DNA of 44,478 nt, taken from IMG/VR virus record IMGVR_UViG_3300032116_000404, positions 1 to 44,478 of that record; one strand, given 5' to 3'. Both the position numbers and the translations under genes were made by a program. Positions 20,777 to 28,944 of the stretch are shown one piece after another; position 1 is the stretch's first letter, and each line of letters opens with the position of its first letter. Below the pieces are notes generated by a model that saw only the letters and a program-made list of their open reading frames with translations, did no database searches and had not been told where the DNA came from. The stretch is from a virus.

Positions 20777-21664
20777 CTATTCCTCCGGATCGTCGGCCGC
20801 CATCGCCGGCCGCACGGGCACGGGGGCGCGGCTGATGACCAGGCGCCCGGTCCACCACATGTAGAAGGCGACGGCCAGCGCCAGGACCACCAGGGCGCCC
20901 GTGCCGTACTGCAGCGGGTTTTCCGTGATGGACGATATGACGGCGTTGATGATCGCCGTGAACGACAGGCCGCCGAATACCAGCGTGCCGGGGTCTTGCT
21001 GCGGCGCCACGTCGTCCGCCTCGGCGCCGCGCTCCGTTGCCTCGGGGGCCGGCTGCGCAGCGCGAGCGGCCTTGATGGCGTCGAGGAAGTTGCGGTAATA
21101 GCGGGCGATCAACGACGCCTTGTCAGTGCCGTTGACGATCCTGCGCGCGCCTTCGGGGTTCTCCGTCGTGGCGTTGAAGTACATTGACAGCTTGTGCCTG
21201 CCGCGCGTCCACCAACCTTCGATCAGCGACGGCCAGAACACGCGGGCGTCAACGTCTTCCTGCAAGAGCAAGTCGGGGTTGTTCACCACGTCGAGGCCGA
21301 TGCGCGCGGCGATGTACTCGATGTTGTGCTTGTGCGTGGCCTGCACACGGCCACGCCCGAACCACCCTTCACGCCAGTACGGCTTGCTGACGGAACCGAG
21401 CTGTCCGGCCGCCCATGCCTTGTCCAGTGCCCGCACAACAGCTTGCGTGCTGTTGCCGAACGTTTCGCGCACCGGCACCATTCGGCCGCCGGTTTCGCGG
21501 AATGCCGTAGCGAACCCGTACGCCAGCTTGCGGTCGTCGCCGTCGCCGTACGTCTGCCACGAGCGCAGCATGGCGTTCATGCCGTTGATCTGCGCTTGCG
21601 TCAGCCGGCCCCCGAACGGGGCGTTGCGCACGTAGTTGTAGAACGTCGTCTTGTTGAAGGACAT
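20777..21664 (-). CDS. GH19-like endolysin with C-terminal membrane segments
   Basis: Residues 1-195 are a GH19 chitinase-like muramidase domain. FATAFRETGGRM holds the catalytic Glu (about E57), and GWFGRGRVQATHKHNIEYIA corresponds to the conserved substrate-cleft motif. After an Ala/Pro/Glu-rich linker come two hydrophobic spans, about 225-243 (GGLSFTAIINAVISSI) and 258-275 (ALVVLALAVAFYMWW), and a basic tail. Phage GH19 endolysins usually lack C-terminal membrane anchors. It may be tethered, or combine endolysin and holin functions. It cleaves peptidoglycan at lysis. Confidence 0.8.
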   Translation of the reverse strand: MSFNKTTFYNYVRNAPFGGRLTQAQINGMNAMLRSWQTYGDGDDRKLAYGFATAFRETGGRMVPVRETFGNSTQAVVRALDKAWAAGQLGSVSKPYWREGWFGRGRVQATHKHNIEYIAARIGLDVVNNPDLLLQEDVDARVFWPSLIEGWWTRGRHKLSMYFNATTENPEGARRIVNGTDKASLIARYYRNFLDAIKAARAAQPAPEATERGAEADDVAPQQDPGTLVFGGLSFTAIINAVISSITENPLQYGTGALVVLALAVAFYMWWTGRLVISRAPVPVRPAMAADDPEE

Positions 21665-21674
21665 TAGCCCGCTC

Positions 21675-24404
21675 CTATGCGCGCCAGGACAGATAGCACG
21701 ACGACTTGTCGCGGCCGCCGTACTTCGTGCCGGAAGACGCGGCTTGCTGGATGCTTTCCAGAATGTTCACGTCATGATAGCCGAGCTGCTTAGGCACCTT
21801 CGCCGCGAGGCTCGAACCGGGGAAGCCGCCCGCCGCTTGGGTCAGGTTCGAGCGGTAGGTGTCGAAGTAAGCCGTGGCGTCGTCGAGGCCGATACCCGTG
21901 CGGAACGCCACCGAAGCCGCCGCCGAGTTGAACAGCGTTTCGATGTTGACAAGCATATCATCTTCGGCCTCGCCCGACACGATGGCGAACTTGTCGTTGA
22001 CGCCGGCATGCGCGGCGCCAGCGTCGCGGCGGCGTACCGTCTGCGCATTGTACGTCCAGCTTGCTTGACTGGTGTAGAGCTGCATGACGATGTTGCGGCG
22101 CTGCCACCTGTTCCACAGGCCGATGGCGCAACGGTTCACCACGTCCGTGCCGTTCACATCGACCAGCTTGAAATTGTAGTCAACGAGGGCCGACACGTTG
22201 GCGTACACGGTGCCCATGTGCAGCGCGCCGCGTGCCGGGATTGTGTACGTCCCGGCTGCGTTGGCGATGGCGTTCTTGTTGACCGGCAGCCCGTTCACCC
22301 ATTCGATTTCACTGACACCGGTTCCGCGCGCCGTATTCGTTGACCACTTGGTCTGTGCGAGCTTGACCGTCTCAGTCTCCCAATGGCCGAAGGCCCAATA
22401 ATCGCGCGTCTGGTTGGTGCCGTCGCCGCTGATGGCCGGCGAGAAGCTGACATCATTGAGCGACAGCGCGATGTTGTTGGCGAACGGCACCATGGTGAAG
22501 AAGTAGCCATTCCACACCGGGATGAAGCGGCTTCCCTTCTGCACGAGATACACGGTCGCCTGGTTGGTCAGCGTCGGATCGGGAGCCGCGTCACCCGAGA
22601 CGACGGACAGCGCCGCCTGGGGGAACACCACATCGGTGGTGCGTGCCTGCGCCGGGGCGCCGCCCGACAACATCAGCTCCGTCAGCGTCGTGGGCGAATA
22701 GATCGGCCCTTCTGAATTGCCGCGCAGATCGTGCCCCGTCATGTGGTGCGCGTTGTCTTCGCCGAAGCCAACACCCCACTTCTGCGCGGGGTCCGACGAT
22801 CCCACCGTCTTGATGGGGCCGCACAGCGTACCTTCCTCGATGTAGGCGCCGCACTGATCCGCCGGCACTTCCGGCGTCACGCCGCCATCGGTGAAGGCGC
22901 GGCCGTTGTTGGTGCAGTACACGTTGCCGTCAGTGTGCAGCCGCGGCGTCTTCGACCGGATGCCGTTGCGGGCGGCGCCGTTGGACAACACCTGGCCGAG
23001 CCGAACGTCACCGTTGTTTTCCGTGATTTCGAGGCCATGGGCATCCCACGACGCCGGGAGCGTGACCGGCGAGCCCACGGCGTTGGCGCCCGGCCCGGTA
23101 GCAATGGTGCCGTCTTCCTCGGCATGAAGCCCTTGGATTTCGTGGTTCGTGCCGAAGGTGTTGAGATAGAGCGACGCCTTGCCGTTCTGCCCCGAGAAGA
23201 TATTGCTCTTGTACCGGATCGCCGGAATGGGGGCGTCGGCGCGGCCTTCCGCGGCAAAGCCGTAGCTGCCATTCAGGAAGCTCTGAATGTCATGATGCTC
23301 GCCGGGGGCCATGCCGCCCGTGGCGTCGGCGTGCGGGCGGATAAGCCACCCCTTGTCGCCGGCTGCGCCGTTGTAGCAGTCCTTGCAATACCACTGCGTG
23401 CCACCGCCGGCTGCGCTGTTGGTCTGCACGAAGTTGTGGCTGACGCCGTACTCGCCGATCAGCTCGCGCGCATGCGCCAGCGCCGCCGGCCCGAGCAGGA
23501 AGTTGGTTCCGCTGCGGCGCGAATAGATTTGGCGCAGATTGATCTGCACGAAGGCATCACGCGGCGTCCAGACGCCGAGCGCGCCGGGGTCTTCCTCGTC
23601 CCAATCGGCGGCGCGCGCCACGACGGAGCGGTCAACGCCGAAGTACTCCATACCGCCGCCGGCCACACCGTCCTGAAAGCCGATGATGTCGTTATCGGCG
23701 TTGGCGCTCTTGAACGTCGTCGCCATTGGGCCGTGACAGCGCACGTACGTGCCGTTGCCCGGTACGATCAGGCTGCCGTTGACCTTGTACACGCCGGCCG
23801 GGACTACGCCCGTCAGCCCTCGCGGCGTGAGCATGTCGAAGAACGCCTGCAGATTGTCCGTCTGATCGGTGCCGAAGTCGCGATCCGCCAACGGATATTC
23901 GTTCAGGAAGTTCAGGATGCCGATGTCCGTCAGCCCGTACTTGAGCAGCCGCGGCGAGAGCATCTTGGTGGTGCTCGAACGCAGACGCGTTTCTTCGCGC
24001 GTGGCGAATTCAGCAGCGACGAGCGCGGCGACTTCCTCGATCTGGCGCTTCAACTGCTGGAAGCGCATGACGGTGCGGTCAAATTCCTTCGTGACGCGCT
24101 GCTCGTTCAGCCGCGAGTTGATCGGAATGTTCAGGTCCGTCGTGAGCGGCAGCGTGCGCTTGACAATGATGTCGTCGCCGTCGCACTTCGTCACGAGTGA
24201 CGCCGTGGGCGTGATCGTGCACGAGGCGAAGTCATCCGCGAGCGTGACAACGTAGTCCGTCGTCGGCACCGCCACGGTATTTTCCGTGTTCACGATGACC
24301 ACGGAGATTTCCGTATCGGCGTGCACCGGATAGTTGAAGTTCAGCGGTACGCCGGCCGTCACGCCAGAGTACTGTTGCGAGCTGGCGGTGGTGGAAACGC
24401 TCAT
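21675..24404 (-). CDS. Tailspike or tail fibre, receptor-binding protein
   Basis: This 909-aa protein starts MSVSTTASSQQYSGVTAGV, and its first ~150 residues resemble the particle-binding N-terminal part of T7-type tail fibres. A helical segment follows (VMRFQQLKRQIEEVAALVAA). From about residue 180, DNLQAFFDMLTPRGLTGVVP and GVYKVNGSLIVPGNGTYVRC match the opening of pectate-lyase-type beta-helix tailspikes. The C-terminal half is beta-rich and would bind and perhaps cut host surface polysaccharide. The start overlaps the upstream gene's stop by four bases. Confidence 0.75.
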   Translation of the reverse strand: MSVSTTASSQQYSGVTAGVPLNFNYPVHADTEISVVIVNTENTVAVPTTDYVVTLADDFASCTITPTASLVTKCDGDDIIVKRTLPLTTDLNIPINSRLNEQRVTKEFDRTVMRFQQLKRQIEEVAALVAAEFATREETRLRSSTTKMLSPRLLKYGLTDIGILNFLNEYPLADRDFGTDQTDNLQAFFDMLTPRGLTGVVPAGVYKVNGSLIVPGNGTYVRCHGPMATTFKSANADNDIIGFQDGVAGGGMEYFGVDRSVVARAADWDEEDPGALGVWTPRDAFVQINLRQIYSRRSGTNFLLGPAALAHARELIGEYGVSHNFVQTNSAAGGGTQWYCKDCYNGAAGDKGWLIRPHADATGGMAPGEHHDIQSFLNGSYGFAAEGRADAPIPAIRYKSNIFSGQNGKASLYLNTFGTNHEIQGLHAEEDGTIATGPGANAVGSPVTLPASWDAHGLEITENNGDVRLGQVLSNGAARNGIRSKTPRLHTDGNVYCTNNGRAFTDGGVTPEVPADQCGAYIEEGTLCGPIKTVGSSDPAQKWGVGFGEDNAHHMTGHDLRGNSEGPIYSPTTLTELMLSGGAPAQARTTDVVFPQAALSVVSGDAAPDPTLTNQATVYLVQKGSRFIPVWNGYFFTMVPFANNIALSLNDVSFSPAISGDGTNQTRDYWAFGHWETETVKLAQTKWSTNTARGTGVSEIEWVNGLPVNKNAIANAAGTYTIPARGALHMGTVYANVSALVDYNFKLVDVNGTDVVNRCAIGLWNRWQRRNIVMQLYTSQASWTYNAQTVRRRDAGAAHAGVNDKFAIVSGEAEDDMLVNIETLFNSAAASVAFRTGIGLDDATAYFDTYRSNLTQAAGGFPGSSLAAKVPKQLGYHDVNILESIQQAASSGTKYGGRDKSSCYLSWRA

Positions 24405-26914
24405 TGGCCAAATATCCCTTCGAACGTCGGCGCCCTGTCAGGAGCTTCGCGCCCTGGTGCCCACCAGAACGCATTCCCAATTTCATCACGTTGTTTGTTG
24501 GCCCTCTGCCGGAACTTCCGGTACGCGAGAGGATCAGCGAGTTCCTGCAGTCTATCATGAACCAAGCGGTCGAGCACTAGCTTTGACGGCCAGAAGGTCG
24601 CCAGAGGATTGTACCGCTGAACGAAGCGAGCCGCCCGGTCGTCGATCTTCCATTCGTGGCCGTTCCAGTCCATGCCGTTGGAAATGATCTTCTCGGCGTC
24701 GCCGAACGCCAGGGTCCGCAGATCGTCCACGAGGCCCGCCAAGGGGCCGCCGATAGCCGCGGCCGGCGTGCGGTTCAGCTCGTTGATGCCGTTGAAGAAG
24801 AAATCCCCGTACAGCCCGAGCGCGCCGCCGGCCAGGAGCGCCTTGCCCCAAAAGGCGGGCTCGTTCATGGGGCGAGGATCGCGGCCGTTGACCACTTCTT
24901 TGAGCTGCGTCCCGAGCGCGCCGAACAGGGTAGCGGAAGCGAGCAGCCCCGCCGTGAGCCCGAGCCGGCCGGTCATGCTTTCGTTGCTCATGGCAAGCCG
25001 GCTGTACGTCAGGAAGAACGTCACCGGGTACGACTTGTACATGGCGAAGGAATGCAGGATGGCGCCTGTCAACGTGTCGGGGCGCGACGTGCCGCGCAGC
25101 GCCACCTGGCCTTCTACGCTCGCTTCGATAATCATCTGCCGCGACGCGTTCACGATCATGCCTTGCATCTTGCGGAACAGTGCGTCGTCCTTCTCGGCGA
25201 AGTCGATGGGCCGCAGCAATTCCACGCCCGGCCGCGGCGAGAACACATCGCCGTTGCGGAACTTGTCCCATTCGGCCTTCGTCACGCCGTTGGTTTCGAG
25301 CAGCGCGCGAAACGGTACGTCTTCGAATTCCTTGCCGCGGTGAAGCGCGAACGCCGCCATTGTCTCCGTACGCGCTGCATCCTTGACGGCGCGCGTGTGC
25401 GGCCCAAGGCCAGACGTGCGGATCGCCACATCGGCCACCCGCTTGGACAGGTAGTTGCCGTACGTGTTGAAGCCGGTAAAGCGCTCCGTCGCGTACAAGG
25501 AACGCCATGCCTCATCCCAGGCGAAGCCCGACGACGCGGCGATCTGCTTGGCCTCGGCGCTGCCGGTCAGCGCGCGCAGGTAATGCCCCAAGCCGCCGCC
25601 AGCGTTGAGCCCGTGGAACATTTGCACCAGGCGCTTTGTGCCGAAGTCGCCGAGCGCCATGAGCACGGCTTGTCCGAGCTGCGCCGCTACCAGATAGTTG
25701 CTCACGGTGGATACCGTGTTGGCAAGCGGGCTCTCCGCTTCCATCGGGTTGCGGTTCATCAGAATGTCGGCGGCCGGCGCCACCTTGTTCTTGAAGGCGC
25801 CTTCGGCTGCGTCCTTCGCCAGCGCGCTAATTTCGCCGGCCTTCTTCAACGCGAACGCCTTGGCCGCTTCAAGCGTCAGCTCGGGGTTGGGGCCGAGCGT
25901 ACGCACCGTCGCGGTTGCGTTGGCAAGGTGCGTCAGATGGTTGAAAATCAGGTCCATCACGTTGCCATCGCCGTAGGCATCGTGCGCCGCCATCCATGAA
26001 GCGCTGTCCTTGTAAAACAGCAAGCGCTGGCGGTCGAGCGCATTGCCGAGCGCGCGGCCGTTACCGCGGAATGCGGTTTCGTCCAACTTGTTAACGCCGT
26101 CTTGGTACTTGGTTTCGTACATTTCTTCCAAGTACATGCGGCGCTTGTCTTCGGGCACCGGGCTGCCATCTGCGTACTTGGTGCGCGACCAATCCACCCA
26201 CCCGTCAAGATGGCGCTCAATCCACTCGTCTTTCTTGCCGTGCAACTTGGCGGCATTCGACGGCTGCGGCAGCCCGTAGTTCTCCAACTTGCGCATGAGG
26301 CCGCCAGCCGCGTTGAACCGATCCACCGCGATGTCACCGACTTTCTTGTACGCTTGGGCGATGGTCTTGGCCAACACGTCGCCCGTGTCTTCGCCCATTG
26401 CTTCCTTCACGATGTTGGGGAAGTGCGCGACGCCGCGCTGCACCCCGAGCAGCCCTTTGCCGGCCTTCTCCATCACATCGTCGAGCATGGACAGGAGATA
26501 CCCCCGTTCCACCTGCATTTCCGTATCGAGCGCGCGCACGCCCTTGAACCGCGGATCGTTCGTCAGCATGGCGTTGATGCCGCCGACGAGCGCCTGCCCC
26601 CTGGCGCGGTCGCCCTTGCCGCCGAAGAAAACGGCCGTCTCGGCGGTCAAGCCTTGCTCGACGGCCTGGTGCGCCCGAGCCACCGCTTCGATGCGGGCAA
26701 TGTTCTGCTTGGCGCGGTTCTGCGTCTTTTCGACCATGCGTTCGAACACCATGCCCATGGCAATGGCGTCGCCGTCGCGGATCACGCCCTGCGACTGCAG
26801 CGAGGCACGGATGCGATAGAAGTCGTCAATGATTTCGTCTTGCCGCGCCTTGCCAAAGCCGCGGGACTTCACCTGATCCAGAATGCAATCTACGAAGTTT
26901 TGCGTACCGAACAT
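24401..26914 (-). CDS. Large internal virion protein, 837 aa
   Basis: It begins MFGTQNFVDCILDQVKSRGF and is largely helical. Scattered hydrophobic segments near the C-terminal third (LGLTAGLLASATLFGALG, LLAGGALGLYGDFF) could enter membranes. In T7-like particles the last large internal protein is ejected to form part of the DNA channel across the envelope, and this gene has that position, directly before the tailspike. No enzyme motif is seen. It overlaps the upstream gene by 25 bases. Confidence 0.65.
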   Translation of the reverse strand: MFGTQNFVDCILDQVKSRGFGKARQDEIIDDFYRIRASLQSQGVIRDGDAIAMGMVFERMVEKTQNRAKQNIARIEAVARAHQAVEQGLTAETAVFFGGKGDRARGQALVGGINAMLTNDPRFKGVRALDTEMQVERGYLLSMLDDVMEKAGKGLLGVQRGVAHFPNIVKEAMGEDTGDVLAKTIAQAYKKVGDIAVDRFNAAGGLMRKLENYGLPQPSNAAKLHGKKDEWIERHLDGWVDWSRTKYADGSPVPEDKRRMYLEEMYETKYQDGVNKLDETAFRGNGRALGNALDRQRLLFYKDSASWMAAHDAYGDGNVMDLIFNHLTHLANATATVRTLGPNPELTLEAAKAFALKKAGEISALAKDAAEGAFKNKVAPAADILMNRNPMEAESPLANTVSTVSNYLVAAQLGQAVLMALGDFGTKRLVQMFHGLNAGGGLGHYLRALTGSAEAKQIAASSGFAWDEAWRSLYATERFTGFNTYGNYLSKRVADVAIRTSGLGPHTRAVKDAARTETMAAFALHRGKEFEDVPFRALLETNGVTKAEWDKFRNGDVFSPRPGVELLRPIDFAEKDDALFRKMQGMIVNASRQMIIEASVEGQVALRGTSRPDTLTGAILHSFAMYKSYPVTFFLTYSRLAMSNESMTGRLGLTAGLLASATLFGALGTQLKEVVNGRDPRPMNEPAFWGKALLAGGALGLYGDFFFNGINELNRTPAAAIGGPLAGLVDDLRTLAFGDAEKIISNGMDWNGHEWKIDDRAARFVQRYNPLATFWPSKLVLDRLVHDRLQELADPLAYRKFRQRANKQRDEIGNAFWWAPGREAPDRAPTFEGIFGQ

Positions 26915-28944
26915 GATGACACCGCTTTCAATGATGCTTCGTCGTCTGCAATGTCGTCGAGCATTTGCCGCAGCGTCATCGCTTTGTGCCCGTCTTCTGT
27001 AGGCACCATGATTTGAAAATCGGCGTCGTCCAATTTGTACTTGACGCCGTTGATGTCCATTTCATCCGTGAGGCCGCGCAGCGTGTCAATCTGCGCGCGC
27101 GTCACTTCCAAGGCTTCATCCGCCCGCTTGGCTTGCTCGGCCAGGACGATGCGTGCTTTCTCCGCCGCGTCAGCATTCGGCGGCAGATCGCGCACCGCTT
27201 GCGGCGTCAGCTCGTCGTTGATGCCGGGCACCATTTCGTCCACCGTCGCAGCGCGCGGCGTCACCTGTTCGCGCGGCGCCGGCTTCATCCATGACGGCTT
27301 GTACAGTTCTTCGATGCCGGGATTTCGCCCGCGGATGAAGTCGAGCACTTCGGGGTCGGGCTGCGGCCCCTGCAAGCGCCCTTCGGCGGCTGCCCGAGCG
27401 CGCGACATCGGCAAGGCCAGATCGCGCATTTCATAGTCGAGCCGCTGCATTTCCGTGCGCAGGATGGTTTCCCGCATCTGCAGCGCGCGAGCGTCCGTGT
27501 CCTGCGGAATGGCCAACTGCTGTTGCTGCGCTCGCAGCGCGTCCAGCTCGGCTTGCACCTTGGCGGCTTTCTTGCCTTTCAACCCGGCAAGCTGCTGCTC
27601 CTTCAACGCGATCTGCTCGTTCAGCTCGCGAGCAACGCCGGCCGTTGACGACACGTCTGTGCGCGCCGCGTCAATTTCGGCGAGCTGCACGCGCATGCTG
27701 TCCAACTGCTGCTGCAGCTTGGTGTAAATGCGGTGCGTCTCGGGGTCGATACGCCGCACAACATCGTCCACCGTTTCGGTGGGGGCGCGCACTTCGATGC
27801 GCGGGTTCTCGACGACGCCCGGCAGCGCCGTATCGGTATGAGGGCGCACAGCCCACGGCGGCGTGCCCTGGTCGAGCTGGCGCGCGGTGGCCGCCAAGTC
27901 CTGCTCGAACAGCGTTTGCGCCCGGCGGCTCTGCCCGTAAGGGTTGGCCTTGCGCACTTCGGCCATGAAGGCGGCTTCGTCGTTCAACAGGTCAACGGGC
28001 GCTCGTGGGGCCTCGGCGGGCTCGGGGGCCGCAGGGCGAGGCGCAGGGGCGGCTTGGGGGCCTTCGGCGTCCATTCGCAGCGGCCCGGCCTCGGGCGGCT
28101 CTGCGCGGCCAGGGGGCGGCGGGGCGGGGTCGCTGGCGGTCGAGCGGAACCACCGCCGCCCCAAGGCCCCGATCCCCTCGCCAACGGCCTGCAAGCCGGC
28201 GCCGCCGAGCACCGCGCCGCCCACCGACATGGCGCCCTGCGCCAAGCCATAATCCACGCCGAGCAGCCGCCGGCTCTCCTGTACGCCCGTGATCTGGTTG
28301 ACGGCCTCGATAGCGCCCTGCCCTGCGCCCTGTGTGGCGATCCTGCGCAGCGCCGTCTGGCCGACCGCCCCAACCCCGAGCGTTGCCAGGTTCCACGGGT
28401 CCGTGCGAGGGTCCATGCTCCCCACCACAGCGCCCGCGATCCCGCCGGCCAATCCGCCCCACGTCGTCGGGCTCCTGTCTGCGCGTTCGTTGGCCTGTTG
28501 CGCGCGCTGACGCACATCGGCCCACATTTCGCTGTACGTCTTCAACCCGAGTTCGGGGTGCTGTATCTTGAGCTGGTTGATTTGACGTTCACGCTCGGCC
28601 ATGAAGTTGCCGAAGCCGTCATCGCCGGGCGCAGTGCCATCTTGGAAGAAGCGCGCGGCATCGCCGTAGCGGCGTGAATTCGTGAAGTCGCCTCCACCGA
28701 ACACGCGCCCGTCTTCCACGTCGTTAAGCGAGCGGTGCGGCTTGAGGCCGGCGCGCTTCAAGGCTTCGATCTGCTCTTGCTCGCGCTGGCGGAATGCTTG
28801 CTCAAGCCCGTACAAGCTGTTGACGCGCGCTTGCTGCTCCCATGAGGCTTCAAACGCCCCGAGAAAGCCGAGCCGGGGGCCGAACGACACCGCCCCCGGC
28901 GCTACCGACATTGCGTCCGAATGTGCTTCTTCAAACATGCTCAT
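26890..28944 (-). CDS. Large internal virion protein, 684 aa
   Basis: It begins MSMFEEAHSDAMSVAPGAVS. A glycine-rich, mildly hydrophobic region (GGLAGGIAGAVVGSMD; AQGAMSVGGAVLGGAGLQAV) lies around residues 165-270. A Pro/Ala/Glu linker and long charged coiled coils follow (LQQQLDSMRVQLAEIDAA, ELNEQIALKEQQLAGLKG). The protein ends SLKAVSSCSVRKTS. This composition suits an internal core protein that is ejected with DNA. It overlaps both neighbours: four bases upstream and 25 downstream. Confidence 0.65.
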   Translation of the reverse strand: MSMFEEAHSDAMSVAPGAVSFGPRLGFLGAFEASWEQQARVNSLYGLEQAFRQREQEQIEALKRAGLKPHRSLNDVEDGRVFGGGDFTNSRRYGDAARFFQDGTAPGDDGFGNFMAERERQINQLKIQHPELGLKTYSEMWADVRQRAQQANERADRSPTTWGGLAGGIAGAVVGSMDPRTDPWNLATLGVGAVGQTALRRIATQGAGQGAIEAVNQITGVQESRRLLGVDYGLAQGAMSVGGAVLGGAGLQAVGEGIGALGRRWFRSTASDPAPPPPGRAEPPEAGPLRMDAEGPQAAPAPRPAAPEPAEAPRAPVDLLNDEAAFMAEVRKANPYGQSRRAQTLFEQDLAATARQLDQGTPPWAVRPHTDTALPGVVENPRIEVRAPTETVDDVVRRIDPETHRIYTKLQQQLDSMRVQLAEIDAARTDVSSTAGVARELNEQIALKEQQLAGLKGKKAAKVQAELDALRAQQQQLAIPQDTDARALQMRETILRTEMQRLDYEMRDLALPMSRARAAAEGRLQGPQPDPEVLDFIRGRNPGIEELYKPSWMKPAPREQVTPRAATVDEMVPGINDELTPQAVRDLPPNADAAEKARIVLAEQAKRADEALEVTRAQIDTLRGLTDEMDINGVKYKLDDADFQIMVPTEDGHKAMTLRQMLDDIADDEASLKAVSSCSVRKTS

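Noticed and set aside
22731-24200. 489-aa plus-strand frame opposite the tailspike
   Set aside because: It is a shadow of GC-rich codons on the other strand, with no start signal and Arg/Ala/Val-rich composition. The tailspike frame is well supported.
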